DNA of 64,000 nucleotides from Reticulitermes speratus (GCA_021186555.1 JAJKFL010000002.1:31226001-31290000); one strand, 5' to 3'. Shown: positions 48,298 through 60,516, counted from the stretch's first letter. A program made the numbers and translations. Notes: generated from the sequence alone by a model not told the origin.

Positions 48298-49608
48298 GGG
48301 CATTTCAGAAGTTTTGTGTATGATTTTATTGTAATAACAAAATACTAGATAAAAATACTATTGATATTCCTGAATGTATATACACATGTCCTCTACTCAA
48401 TGGAATCACCAGCACTGTCCACACACTTTTCCCATCTACGTGGTAAACGATCAATTGCAGCTCTGTTTTTGTCCGCAGACGGACGCTTTAAAGAGGCAGT
48501 GACAGCAATGTTGATATAGTCTTCCGACTGAAATTGTTTTCCCCGAACATGTTCTTTCACACGTGAAAACAACCAATAATCACATGGGGTGAAATCTGGA
48601 GAGTAGGGAGGATGTGCCAACACTTCTCAGCCCCAACGTTGCACCAGATTTTGCACATCACGATGGCGATGAGGTATTGCGTTGTCCTGGAGCAAAATGG
48701 CACCATGCTCCAGCAGTTCTGGTTGTTTACGGCGAAGAGCCGGCCTCACCCTATCAGAAGTCAGAATCTCGCCAGCAAGTGTTTACCATATCCTCACCAA
48801 CAGCTTGGGGAAAGAAAAGTTTGTGCAAAGTGGATTCCACACGTGCTCAACGATAACCAAAGAGCCATGCGTGTTCTTCTCGCCACCACCCATCTGCAGC
48901 ATTGGAGAAATGAAGGCAGTGCATTCCTCGATAGCATTTTAACGGTTGACGAGTCATGGATGCATTCATTTGACCCTCAGCTGAAACAACAGAATGCTGA
49001 ATGGCACGCCCCAATGTCATCGAGGAAGAAAATTGCATGGCGCAGTCTCGGTGCTCTGTCATGTTCTTCAGCCAAAATGGGCTTGTGCTTGACCATCCCG
49101 TGCCAGTTGGCACCACGGTCAATGGCCCATATTACTGCTCACTCTTGCAGGATAAGGTGAGGCCGGCTCTTCGCCATAAACAACCAGAATTGCTGGAGCG
49201 TGGTGCCATTTTGCTCCAGGACAACGCAACACCTCATCGCCATCGGGATGTGCAAAATCTGGTGCAACGTTGGGGCTGAGAAGTGTTGGCACATCCTTCC
49301 CACTCTCCAGATTTCACCCCATGTGATTATTGGTTGTTTTCACGTGTGAAAGAACATGTTCGGGGAAAACGATTTCAGTCGGAAGACGATATCAACATTG
49401 CTGTCACTGCCTCTTTAAAGCGTCCGTCCGCTGACAAAAACAGAGCTGCAATTGATCGTTTACCACGTAGATGGGAAAAGTGTGTGGACAGTGCTGGTGA
49501 TTCCATTGAGTAGAGGACATGTGTATACACATTCAGGAATATCAATAGTATTTTTATCTAGTATTTTGTTATTACAATAAAATCATACACAAAACTTCTG
49601 AAATGCCC
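48298..49608 (+). mobile_element. mariner with 457-bp terminal inverted duplication of its 3' end
   Basis: The outer termini gggcatttcagaagttttgt are inverted copies and TA flanks both (48296-48297, 49609-49610). The left 48298-48754 is an inverted copy of the 3' end 49151-49608, about 457 bp. The unique middle (48755-49150) carries SVYHILTNSLG, the first-Asp block LTVDESWMHSFDPQ and other DDE text. The right arm holds the second Asp (ILLQDNATPHRHRD) and third Asp (SPDFTPCDYWLF), spaced D34D if the intervening stop is read through. The 5' end of the gene is gone. Both arms share the same TGA in place of a Trp codon (RWG-stop-EVLAH). Confidence 0.85.
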
Positions 49609-49930
49609 TAGTAGCTCCATCCAGCTTCATCACATGCTTACTCCTTGTCGCTGTAGTCCCTAAGAACCCTGGCCACCTTTACAATAGATACCCAACTACC
49701 TTCTGCCACCATTTTTTCACTTTGAAGCAGATAACATGCAGATACAATGATTTCACATAAAAAGTACTTTTTTGAAACTAGTCTCGTTATATGACAGCCA
49801 CACTTCACACAACAATGACGACAACAACAACACCCTGGCACAGAAATTCTCCTACAGCAAAAGTATCCAGGGGTTAGAAAACACAAACCAAGAAAAGATC
49901 ACATTCTCTAATCAAATCTATTATACTTAC

Positions 49931-50117
49931 TCAATAGCACAGTAGCCTTGACATATGGATATGCCACCAATGATATTTGGTGATCTGCATCGATCTGTTT
50001 CACCCATGTATTTTGTGACTAAATTTCCTCCAAGACTGAATCCAATGCAAACAATAAGAGTATGTGGGTGCTTCTCAAGGATATGAGACAGCATTTCATT
50101 GAAGTCACCTGTGTGAC
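49931..50117 (-). CDS. ABHD2: ABHD2-type hydrolase, nucleophile-elbow exon (catalytic Ser)
   Basis: The 187-bp exon is bounded by the acceptor tgctgtatgtgcag and the donor gtaagtat. It encodes HTGDFNEMLSHILEKHPHTL followed by IVCIGFSLGGNLVTKYMGET and NIIGGISICQGYCAIE. GFSLGG is the GxSxG nucleophile elbow of the alpha/beta hydrolase fold. ABHD2 is a membrane-associated lipase/acylglycerol hydrolase. The 5' junction joins Gly (G|GT) to the exon at 60103. Two transposons, the nested mariners and the palindromic mariner, sit in the flanking introns. Confidence 0.92.
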
Positions 50118-50391
50118 CTGCACATACAGCAAACAATTTCAACTTCATAGTCTTATCTTTCATGTACGGCTAAAGTGGGAAACTCTGAAGTAGGAAAACC
50201 ATCTCAATGGACTGTACTTACTGCAAACAATAATTTAAATAGTTACGGATAATAATTCTTAATTATTTACATTATGAATCATATAAATGTTTTGGTACAG
50301 TGAAAAATATTAGTACAGTATTTTTATAAATTATAGCAAATCATTTACCAAACTGCACAACAGGCATAGATGCTAAAAATGGTTTTACATA

Positions 50392-52978
50392 CAACGGTAA
50401 GTCACAAAGTAAGTTTCCTCTTTATTTTTTGGTGAATGGTGGTACGTGGAGACAAGTAAAGCACACAGTTATGTACGGACACTAGTCCTTTATTTTCCAC
50501 ATAGTCACCATACTTGCTCAGATTACTGTCATGGTGTACAATGAGATTTTCCAAGCCCTGATGGTAGAAGGAGACATCATGCTCTCCAAACCACTTCTTG
50601 ACCTTGGCTTTGACAGAATCAACAGATGTAAATCTCCAATCTTCAAGAGGTTTCTTAAGTTTTCCAAGCGTACTGAAATCCAAAGAGGAAAAGTCAGGAA
50701 TGTATGGCAGATGGGGAAAATGTTGCCATGCCAGATGTCCAGCAGAGCAGTGGTGGTGTGAGCTGTATACAGCCAAGCATTATTGCCCAGCAACAGCATA
50801 CCTCGGGTAATAAGGCCAGGCCTGCAACATGAAACTGCTTTCTTAAGGTGCCAAACAGGCAACTGTAGTCACCGTCACACCACATGACATGAAATCAATG
50901 AGAATGGTTCTGTGAATGTCCCCAAAAGATTGCTGCCATCACCTTCCTGATGGTCACAGTTGTTTTAAACTTCTCTTCTCAGGCAATGTGGAGTGCTTCC
51001 ATACCACTGATTACATTTCTGGACTGTAGTGTTGCAAACATGTCTCATCACTGGTGATGATGTGTGACAAAGTCATTGACTTGAGCTTTGTGATATTGTC
51101 ATGCCTCTGTTGGTTGGACAATCGTTTCAGCACCCATCTGTTGCACACTTTGCAAAAGCCAAGACATTCATTAGACAGTGTCCCAAATACTGCAATGTGA
51201 GAGGTCGAATCCCAGCTCTAGTTGCTTCAGTGACATGCATCTCTCCACATGCACCATTTTGTCAATGTCACTGACAAAAATATTTGATGGTTATAGACAG
51301 TCATTTCTGTCCTTGTCCATGACACCACTACTGTAGAATCATGGCACCATTTCTGTACTTGTTGGACAGACATCACATCTGCAACATACATGGCCACAAC
51401 CTGTACGAGGTATGTCCAAAAAGTATCCGATTATATTTTTTCCCGCGGTAAGTAATGGCGAAAGGGCGGGGAAACTGAGCGTAGTGGTAGAAGGGACTTT
51501 CATGCGCATGCGTGATTTTTTGCTGCCTCGCAACACCGCCGGATGCGTCTGTCGCTGCCTGATAGCGAAGTGGTGTAACACGTGTTCGTCGCATTCTCGT
51601 TTCGCTCAAGATGACAGAACGCTTGGAGCAGCGATACTGCATCAAGTTTTGTCAGAAACTTGGGGTACCCAAGCGGAAACAATCCGCAAAATTCAGCAGG
51701 CTTTCGGCGATGATGCAATGGGGGTCACTCAAATTAAAGAGTGGTTAAACCGCTTTAAAGATGGCCGCATGTCGGCGGACAGTGACCAGCGTTCCGGGAG
51801 ACCGTCAACGAGCCGAAATGCTGATGTCATTGACAAAGTGCGGACATTGATCATGGAGGACCGTCGTTTGACCGTCCAGGAAATTGCTGATGAGGTTGGG
51901 ATCAGCAGAGGTTCCGCAAACACGATTTTAACTGAGGATGTGGGCATGCGAACAGTGGCGGCAAAATTTGTGCCCAAGCTGCTTTCGCCGGAGCAGCAAC
52001 AACTCCGCCTTGAGGTCGCGCAGGACATGCTGGAGTGCGCCAACAGGGATCCTGAGTTCCTGAAGACTGTGATCACTGGTGACGAGTCGTGGGTGTACGG
52101 ATATGACCCGGAAACCAAGGTCCAGTCGTCACAATGGAAGCATCCAACATCCCCGAGGCCCAAAAAAGCATGACAGGTTCGGAGCAATGTGAATGTGATA
52201 CTGACTGTTTTTTTCGATTACCGGGGTGTTGTGCATCATGAGTACGCACCACTAAGCCAAACTGTCAATAAGGAGTACTACCAAGAAGTCCTCCGTCATC
52301 TTCGTGATGCAGTTCGGCGCAAGAGACCGGAGCTGCGGGACGCACGCAACTGGCAGCTGCATCATGACAACGCCCCAGCTCATTCATTACACCTGATCCA
52401 GGGTTTCCTGGCTAAGCACGGCATTCCGCAGGTTCGCCAGGCTCCCTACTCTCCTGAAATGGCTCCTTGTGATTTCTGGCTGTTCCCGAGATTGAAGACA
52501 CCGCTAAAAGGCTCCCGTTTTGACAGCCGCGAGGACATCATACAGAACGCGACGGAGCAACTGCACACCATTCCAAAACAAGCCTTCCAGAATTGCTTCC
52601 AGCGATGGAAGGACCGCTGGGCTGTGTGTGTGGAGTCACAAGGGGCCTACTTTGAAGGGGATTAGGTACTGTAACCACCCAGATACAGAACTTTGTTTTC
52701 CCGGCCCAAGGTCGGATACTTTTTGGACAGACCTCGTATGTGCACGTTCATGGGCTCCATGTTTTGTGCCCACAGGAATCAGATAACAGCATGCACCTCT
52801 TCCCTTCTCCACTCATTCAGTAGGCTTGCCATTTTCCAACTGATGCTGCACCGGCACTGCACTCCCTGCACTGGTGAAGATACTTGTCACCTAGCTGTGG
52901 GATCAGAAGTAACACCTTGCTACAATCCTTTGTTGAACAGAAATAAAATAGTGAAACTTACTTTCTGACTTACCCTTA
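50392..52978 (-). mobile_element. Old mariner relic split by a younger mariner
   Basis: The termini caacggtaagtcacaaagta and, from the right, taagggtaagtcagaaagta are inverted copies next to TA. On minus the transposase starts at ATG 52832-52830 (MASLLNEWRREE). It is interrupted by the insertion at 51406-52736, then resumes with VCPTSTEMVP. Later it shows LLLGNNAWLYTAHT (second-Asp block, Asp lost) and PYIPDFSSLDFSTLGKLKKP, ending GDYVEN. Frameshifts and lost catalytic residues make it inactive. Without the insertion it would be about 1.26 kb, normal for mariner. Confidence 0.8.
51406..52736 (+). mobile_element. Nearly intact mariner transposon with one frameshift and one stop
   Basis: The 1331-bp element has matching termini (cgaggtatgtccaaaaagta and, from the right, cgaggtctgtccaaaaagta) and TA on both sides (51404-51405, 52737-52738). 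ATG at 51611 opens TERLEQRYCIKFCQKLG. One base is missing near 51664-51666, and the frame continues as TQAETIRKIQQAFGDDAMG through the helix-turn-helix. The first Asp block is ITGDESWVYGYD. A TGA at 52171-52173 replaces an Arg codon (PRPKKA-stop-QVRSN). The second and third Asp, HHDNAPAH and MAPCDFWLF, are spaced D34D. The final stop is at 52663-52665, after GAYFEGD. It is inserted in an older mariner. Confidence 0.93.
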
Positions 52979-54884
52979 TATAAATTACTATTTCAAGAAA
53001 TTTTACAAAGTTGGAAACTTTCAGAAAATGGTGGGAATACAAATAGAACAAAGTGACTCAAAATGTGAATATACAACTCCAGGCACAACATTTCAATGAA
53101 AACAACAAGGTCATGGAAATTCACTCCTAATTTCAGAAAACAAGAACAACTCTCCTAATGTGTTTCTACTGTAGCAAAGTATCTTAGTATGTTGGGCTTT
53201 TTATTAGCTGCTTACACAATAATTTTTGTACCACTGTAATTCATGCTGATATGAATGGCTCAGATCTTGCTCGAGGCAGCTGTGTTTTACTCAGACCAAG
53301 GATAGAGATGCATAAGGCCTTACAAACGGTTTGACATCTCAGTATGAAGACAGAACATATATTTCCACGGCTGACAAGTGTGACTATTAAGTAGCAAAAT
53401 TAGTAACTGCAACTACCTATACCTGTTTGTATTCCCATCTGTTCAGGGCTCAACTCTGTGATGGTGACATTCTCTCTTGACTGCATCCACTTGAACTCAC
53501 AGTCACCTACCTTGTATCACATTGGTGTTAGCAACGGGTGTCTCACTTCCCCATATCACTTAATTACCTATATAAAGATGGAATGTACTATTCAAAGGAA
53601 TAGTTCCAATTTATCTTGGGTACCAGTAGGTGGGTTACTTCTAGATGTAATTATGGTAACAGATTTAGATGTTTGTATGTGGTGATGGGTTGTGAATGTA
53701 TTAGCTGAGTTGCTAGCTTCAATTGGTTTCACACAAGAGGCACTCATAGGGAATATGGCGCGCGGTATCTACAGAAGACACTTGTATTGCTGTGACAACA
53801 GGTGTACGAAATGACTAACACAGTGGTCACTCCTAATAGTATTTAATGTCATCTAAAATTCTGCACTACATCTCAGCTGATACTTTTATATTATTGAAGC
53901 ACTGTACCTAATTCGCTGCCAATGGCACTTCGAGTAAACATTACCACTGGTATAACAGTGAAATACACTCACTCATGTAGCCATACAAACCACAGTCCTT
54001 AAGTTTTAAAATCACATGTATGATTATTCACTTTGGCATAATTTAATACCACTTAAATTTTGCCACACTCACAATTTAATCCCATTTGTAGCAGACAATG
54101 ATTAGCATACTTTTGTATCAAATTCTGATGTATGAGACCGAGATAGTGATGTGGTTTACACATGTCTTGTAAAGAATCCAAAATGCCGATAAAGTAGTGT
54201 CCTATGCTTTCAGATCATGTACCTATCACAAAAATATAATCCTCGAATTTTCTGAATTCCTCCTATTGGTTCCTACCTCTAACATTCCCATACACTAACA
54301 AATTCGAATTTCAAAATCTCGAATCTGAATGGGTCATATAAATTGGTATGTGTGGTTCATGAATTAACTCGAAAAACCCCGGAGATCTTAGTAATGAGGA
54401 AACGGAGGCAACACGAAACATAAATGTGACCTAGAGCTGTCAAAATCTCAGATTACACATCCTGCACTAGCTTCGGAATTCTAAGTGCTATGACAGAGAT
54501 TAATGTCTTTCGCCCTTACTGTCTTTTGAAGCACATTCTGCCTACCTATGAAACGAGCTAACTTCCCTTCGAGTTTTGCCTAACACCACCTGTCTTGCTA
54601 GCAGATGTTCTAATTAACACCCACATGAAATATAAAATCCCAATTTACATACCTATCTGTCAAGCACAACTGTGATGTGTTTTGAACCCAGGACCAATGG
54701 CAACATGCTGAGTGACAAGTATAAAATACAAAAAGACTGGTGAGTTTCAAACACATGAACATGATCAAGGCATACCAGCAAAATGCAGAGAACTGTCATG
54801 TATCTGTTTTGCTCAACATTTTCTAATGTTACATGAATCCAGAGATTAAACAGCAAAATCAGTTTTTTGGATGGTATGTTGAGA
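52979..54884. other. ABHD2 intron, no feature seen
   Basis: No exon or recognisable repeat was found between the nested mariners and the SINE at 54885. Confidence 0.45.
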
Positions 54885-55065
54885 GGGAGGAGTAAAGAAA
54901 TGTCTGGTATGTTTAAAATACTATTCCAACATTGCTGGGAGAAGCAAAAACTCAAACTAGTCAGTATGACTGGTCCCAGCTGGGATTCAAACCTGGTATT
55001 TCCAAATATGAAACAGGACCTATTCATATTTAGCAAGACTATGCTGAAACTCATGTAGCAATATA
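54885..55065 (-). repeat. tRNA-derived SINE head
   Basis: On minus, aggtttgaatccc (complement at 54981-54995) is a B box, followed by a body running toward 54885. The long open frame at 54653-55111 overlaps it and is a chance frame. Confidence 0.5.
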
Positions 55066-56544
55066 CAGCCAAACAAACCATACTGGGGCTGTCCAGCATG
55101 CTGCACTTCACTTTGTTCAGCTCCTCTCAGTGTAATCATGTTGATCGGGCATTAGACTAACAGTCCTCATTTCACTTGTGATCATCATCACTGTAGAATG
55201 GGTATGTCTGATGTCACCCATCCCTTACTACTGCCTCATACCTTTACTTTACTAACAGGTGACAGTACAGTCCAGCCACTCAAAATGAGTTTCTCCTTTT
55301 ATGATCAAAAAATGCTCATTACTATCTAGTTAAAAAAAACAAACATTACCGTATATCATGACTGCAGATCTGGATTGTACTTCTATACACACCTCTGTAA
55401 CTGGGCAGCCAGCTGTTTACATTTGTACAGCTGATTAATGTGAATGCACTGACACATTAAGAAGTATGAATGATGTCTATTATTTTACTAAAGAAATCCA
55501 ATTTCACCTGGTTCTGATTATCTACTTATGTTAAACGTTTTTTTTTATACTTTGTTCTGAAGAGCATGAATAACCTGTCTGAACGCAGTATTTAATTTAG
55601 AAGCTGCAACAGTGTAATATATAAACTTAAACTTTCTCCCTGCCCTTTCATGAGAATCAGAATGTTGATGCCTTGGACACCTCACATGAATCATAAGCAC
55701 AACACCTAAATTATAAGTAACAGAACATTTAAGAAAATACAAATAAAACTCAAAAGTGAGCTGTATGAAGTGTTTGTTCATCTCTACTCATGCATGATGA
55801 CTTCATTATACATTTGAGCTGTGTGAAGTAATGTCATGTCCCTGTATGTCAGTATATTAAATCAGAGATTTTCAACCCTTTCTAGCTTTTATATTTCATG
55901 GACACATTAATAAAACAGGATTTCCCTGCCTTACATTTCACAATCCAAATACCAGTGCTCATAAGCATCATGAAACTTACAGAGTTAGGTCACTGAAGCT
56001 TATTGTTTGAATCCCAGAACAGTCTCACTGCCTCCTCAATTGGTAACAGAATGTCAACTGTGCAAGGTGTTGTTCTCTTTCTGTTCTTTCCAGATATCTT
56101 TACAGTTTTGTTGGTATACATGTATCTGCTCAATTATATGTGTAACCTGCAATCCTATGATGTCAAAATTTCTTTGGTGGTACACTACTAAACTAGTAAT
56201 AAAACAAATACATATAATAGCACTAACTACAAGTTGTGGATTGGCATAAATGGTACCTTTCCAATCTCTTAATATTTCACACTTCCACCACTCTTGTGTA
56301 CAAGAAATGTCTTATGTAATGGAATGTTACACAATAACATAAGGCACACATACTACTTGTACATACGAACATGCCCTGATAAAGTTACTTCCCAGGGCAG
56401 GCCAAGTGGTCATGAAAACTCAAATTACAGTAAGAACAGAATACTCCTACAGCAGTGAAAGAAAGAGGTCATCATGGTTCATTTAATGTCAATACACACA
56501 ATCCCAGCAACAGTGAAAGCAATAAAATGATAAGCAAACTTTTA
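55066..56544. other. ABHD2 intron, possible hAT-like end
   Basis: The text at about 55864 (cagagattttcaacccttt) resembles a hAT-type terminus, but no partner end was found. Nothing else was recognised. Confidence 0.35.
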
Positions 56545-56815
56545 CTACCACACTGCTCAAACAGCATAGTGACTAGTCTATGAGCTAGATGAATGAGTTT
56601 GATTCCCAGCAAATCAGGGATTTTTTACATTCACCACCATGTTCAGACCAGCTCTGGGACTCACCTAGTCTAGTATCTAAGGGGAAGCACAATTAACTTA
56701 CCTAAGGATACAGAGGCCAGGGCCTTAAGCTGACCACTCATCTCCACTTTATGCCAAGCTTAAGTACACATGGAGCTATCTCTTCTACATATCTTCATGG
56801 CATGAAATAACATTG
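56545..56815 (+). repeat. tRNA-derived SINE, diverged
   Basis: The B-box-like gagtttgattccc is at 56597-56609. The body shares gttcagaccagctctggga with the gactgggtctggggcc region of the 26231 copy, and the 3' end reads cttcatggcatg. Confidence 0.6.
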
Positions 56816-57131
56816 GAATATTATATTGAATAACAGAAAACCAGGCCTTGACTTCCTGAGAAAACATCTTATACCACTCTTCCGGTTATACATTGGACAC
56901 AACTGCTTCCCTGCATATTTTCAAAGATATGTCTACTTATCCTAACACTGTATGCTGTGCCAGCATCCAAATTTTTTGACAGATGGACATAATTTCCTAC
57001 AATTTCAGGCCATACCTAAAATCAATGCTGATCTACACTCACAACTAAATACTACTGGAAGGCAAGAAAGAGAATGGAAGATGGCTCAAGATGAGGATGA
57101 CAGCAAGAGCAGCACAAACAACAATAATGTG

Positions 57132-57195
<64 letters not shown>
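57132..57195 (+). repeat. (ATT)n microsatellite
   Basis: About 21 trinucleotide units without interruption. Confidence 0.97.
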
Positions 57196-57196
<1 letters not shown>

Positions 57197-57411
57197 AGTA
57201 ACAACATTTTTACAATGCTGAATTTGGCACATGGAAAAGGAAACAGTGACACTAACAAGAATCACACACATACACATCAACTGCTCCTGAGTTACTGAAA
57301 AACACTATTTAAAATACTTAATATTATTTTCACCGTGCATGTTTATTAACACTAGTAAACACTAAACCAACACATGCACTTACTATTAAAACATTAATAG
57401 TTTTAAAAAAC

Positions 57412-57460
57412 CAAGCCCTACATATGTTTCGGCCAGCTAAATGGCCATCATCAGTGATCA
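57412..57460 (-). ncRNA. Hammerhead-ribozyme-like motif, left arm of copy 3
   Basis: On minus: CUGAUGA (57454-57448), stem II GGCC/GGCC with a long loop, GAAA (57430-57427), CAUAUG, UA and GGGC. The core is perfect, but the 5' strand of stem I (AUCA) does not pair with GGGC. Confidence 0.55.
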
Positions 57461-57595
57461 CAACAAGTGATATACAGTGCACATTGGATGTGTCTCCAAT
57501 GAACAACGTGAACTTTATTGTTTTAACGTTTTTTTATATAACACCCACACATCTTATCATTAACCTATTGAACGTGATTATGCTGTGGAATGCTA

Positions 57596-57643
57596 GCTGC
57601 CTCTGATGATGGCCAGTTAGCTGGCCGAAACATATGTAGGGCT
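57596..57643 (+). ncRNA. Hammerhead-ribozyme-like motif, right arm of copy 3
   Basis: GCCU (57599-57602), CUGAUGA (57603-57609), stem II UGGCC...GGCC, GAAA (57627-57630), palindromic CAUAUG, UA, then GGGC (57639-57642) pairing with GCCU. Core and all three stems are compatible with a type I hammerhead. Confidence 0.7.
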
Positions 57644-57719
57644 TGGTTTTTTAAACTCTATTAATGTTTTAATAGGAAGTGCATGTGTTGGTATAGTGTT
57701 TACTACTACTATTTAAAAT

Positions 57720-59613
57720 GTTTAGAGATTAAAGTGAAACAAAAATCAGTGTGCTGTATTACCTAAATTGATTACTGTTGGTAAGATGGGTTATTCAAAT
57801 GCATTTCTATTAACTAAAATTCCATTATTCTCAGCCAGTATACAGACGTGAATCTGCACAATTTCTGGAACAATGACACTCTTACTGAGAAATACATTAC
57901 AACACATTACCATGTTTGGACATTAAAAATTTAATGACATATGCATCTAACAAGCCTTTGCCAACATATGGCTCTGTGTCATCCAAGGTCCAGATTTTGT
58001 TATAATCCTTTTTGTGTGTTCAACCACTGCAAAGTATAGTTGTGATTGACCGACTGCCCCCTCTCCTCTCTTTATCTACCACAACAGTTAAGTCACACAA
58101 AACGATTTTACCTGCCAGTCAGGCTTCATACATCAATTGACATAAAAATACCAAAAGATCCTTAAGCATAATACATATTAAATCATTGCAAAGTACAGTT
58201 GTGATTGACTGCCCCTGCCCCCTTTCCTCTCTTTGAGAATGTTATACACTAAAAACAAGTTCAATAAACTGAAAGGCAATGTTTAGACTGTTCAAAGTAA
58301 TTAAACTACTGATCATAATACATTCCAATTTCACAGCATGACTCAGCTAGATAGTTCCAAGTGTTTCAAGGTCAACTAATATTGATGAGAATGGTTTCAT
58401 GCACAACAGTCCTTTGGCCCACAAGTGTCTTGTGAAAATACATATACTATAGGACTTCAATATACATCTCACATATTGATGAGGACATGCTAATGCTAGG
58501 AAACCCATATTGATTGACCTGTTGCCTTGGAGATGCAAAACAAACACGGGAAATGGTCAATATTTGGCTTCTCAAACTTTCTCTGTCATCTGAAGGTGCC
58601 AGGAATACAAAAGCTGTTTACATGACTAACAGAATTCTTGCAGTCTAAGTAATCAGGAAACAAATACTTAAATTAACTCTGTCACAATAAGTTAACACTC
58701 ATATAACATTTTCTACAGAGCTACCAGCAGAACCAGTTCTGTATCAAAGTTACTGACAGAAGCAACTGCTAACAAAATTGAAAATGCTGAGATATGAAAA
58801 GAACATATGTAAGGGTGGTTTCCATGCAGTACAAAAACACAATTAAAATTTGCAACACTTTCTGTTATGAAACTGGGTAATCAAAATAAGTACAGACCTA
58901 CTGCTCAGATGAAGTTTACATAAATGCAATGCCCTCAAAACCCAAGCTGGTGGTGACCTTGTCCTGGCCCACAAATTTACTTCACCAGGTTTCAGTGGTT
59001 CTACCACATATCTTCTTTGTTATTACAAACATTTAAAATATGAAATAACTATATGCAGCAGAATCCTTCTTGAGAAGCCAACAGTCACTCATCTAGTCTA
59101 GAAACTCCCCACATTTCATGGAAAATGAAGGCTCATGACAGCATTCACAAGAGTATCACAGATCCCTATCCTGAGCCAAGTGATTCCATTCCATACCTTT
59201 CAACCTGTTTAATATCCATTTTAATATTATGCTCCAATCTTGCCTAGGTCTTCCAAGCAGCATCTTCATTTCAGACATTTTGACCAAAACTCTGCATGCA
59301 TTTCTCATCACTCATATGCATGCTATATGCTCCCACCTGTCCCATCTACCTTGATTTCATCATCCTAATAATATCTGATCAACAGCAAAAATAATGAAGC
59401 TCCTCACTATGCAATATTCTCCAACCTTCTGCTACTTCCTCTCCTTAGGTCCAAATATTTTCTTCAGCACACTGTTCGCAAAGGCCCTCAATTTATGTTT
59501 TAACTTAATGCCAGACACTACATTCACAACCATACAAAACAACAAATAATATTACAGTTCAATCTGCACATATTTAAATAGTACATGGTAAGACAGAATA
59601 CTCATATTCTAAA
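57720..59613. other. ABHD2 intron with a small local duplication
   Basis: gcaaagtatagttgtgattgac with a following C/T-rich ctctcctctctttat segment (58027-58078) is repeated at about 58185-58237. No exon or transposon was recognised. Confidence 0.5.
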
Positions 59614-59830
59614 CCATGGACATCCAACCTTTTCATGACAAAAGGCCACACCCGCTATTGTGTCCTGGTTCGCAGAATGCATTTGGAAAAATAACAGTAA
59701 GTGGTGTACCTAACTGTCTAAATTATTGTGCAATTTTTATAGTATGTGCATAATTTACACGTTGCCAAAGGCTGCATAATACAACCTGGCGGGCCGCATG
59801 CAGCCCACAAGTCACAGGTTGGAAACCCAT
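59614..59830. mobile_element. hAT-like non-autonomous element
   Basis: Short imperfect inverted ends (ccatggacatccaacc; atgggtttccaacc from the right) are flanked by an imperfect 8-bp duplication (attctaaa 59606-59613; gctctaaa 59831-59838). The internal gcgggccgcatgcagccc is typical of hAT-derived repeats. No coding content. Confidence 0.6.
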
Positions 59831-60102
59831 GCTCTAAATTATGTAATAGCAAGCATTCCCAGTAGTTACATGCTCAACACTTCTTTGTGAAATCAATCCC
59901 ATAATAGTTCATGCAGAAAAAGAAAGCCATCCAGATGACCTCCAGTAACATTATACTTCTACAATGTTCAGTACAGTTACACAGCACAAAGTGAAGTACA
60001 ACATTAATCATCACACATATACAATCACAAAGGAAGAAAATATGAAACCAAGCAACCTTAAAAGAAAAATTATCTTGCCATGAAATTATCACAGTAACTT
60101 AC

Positions 60103-60270
60103 CATATGTAAATACTCTAGGTGCTGTAACCTTCACACTACTAAGAGCTCCAACATGATTCAGTACTGCACAGCGATAACCATGGCACTGGGCATAATGC
60201 ACAAACGTTCGGATGTAAACGCTTTCAGAGGTATTACCAATTCCTGGGCAGATGGCCAGTGTGTAGTCAT
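60103..60270 (-). CDS. ABHD2: ABHD2-type hydrolase, first exon present in the window
   Basis: The 168-bp exon lies between the acceptor ttgtttattgtag and the donor gtaagtt. It encodes DDYTLAICPGIGNTSESVYI, then RTFVHYAQCHGYRCAVLNHV and ending PRVFTYG. This matches the oxyanion-side beta strands of ABHD2 (CPGIxNxSExxYIRTFVxYAQ). It joins Gly in phase to the exon at 50117 across a 10-kb intron. The N-terminal membrane anchor and the WGKSGH-type segment are not in this window and should lie to the right. Confidence 0.92.
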
Positions 60271-60444
60271 CTACAATAAACAAAATCGTTGCAATTAATG
60301 GTTAGCCCTAAGAAATGAAGGCAACCTGGCAAAGCAGAAATGAAAGACGTAGTTACGCAAAGAAATATTCAAGCTCATTTCCTTCAAATGCTTCTGATGC
60401 TTTGGTATAAAGGTGATTCTAGCAAAACTATAAGTAATGAATGT

Positions 60445-60516
60445 ACAACTTTGGCATGCACACTGTTTGCGTTAGGTCATCTGACATAACGAAAACAGAG
60501 TGCATGCCAAAGTTGT
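60445..60516. repeat. 72-bp near-perfect hairpin
   Basis: The 35-bp arms starting acaactttggcatgcac pair with three mismatches around a 2-nt loop. It lies 175 bp upstream of the ABHD2 exon on the minus strand. A micro-MITE is the most likely origin. Confidence 0.7.

Larger units (their letters stand above)
57316..57707. mobile_element. Fold-back retroelement with hammerhead motifs on both arms (copy 3)
   Basis: A compact 392-bp palindrome. The left arm (about 57351-57460) is inverted at about 57600-57707. A 12-bp direct repeat, actatttaaaat, flanks it at 57304-57315 and 57708-57719. A 35-nt tail (57316-57350) with ttcaccgtgcatg lies only on the left. The arms contain accaacacatgcact and hammerhead-like cores. 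No coding sequence. It lies within an ABHD2 intron. Confidence 0.85.

Noticed and set aside
48612..49160. 182-codon open frame as a host gene
   Set aside because: It crosses the junction of the mariner inverted copy and unique centre; only its second half is transposase.
51412..51610. N-terminal extension of the mariner transposase
   Set aside because: The frame upstream of 51611 is 5' UTR in the shifted frame; the conserved start is the ATG at 51611.
54653..55111. 152-codon open frame on minus
   Set aside because: It overlaps a tRNA-derived SINE, has no splice or family signature, and is hydrophobic by chance composition.
60445..60516. microRNA precursor
   Set aside because: The arms are nearly fully paired with only a 2-nt loop, unlike a typical pre-miRNA.
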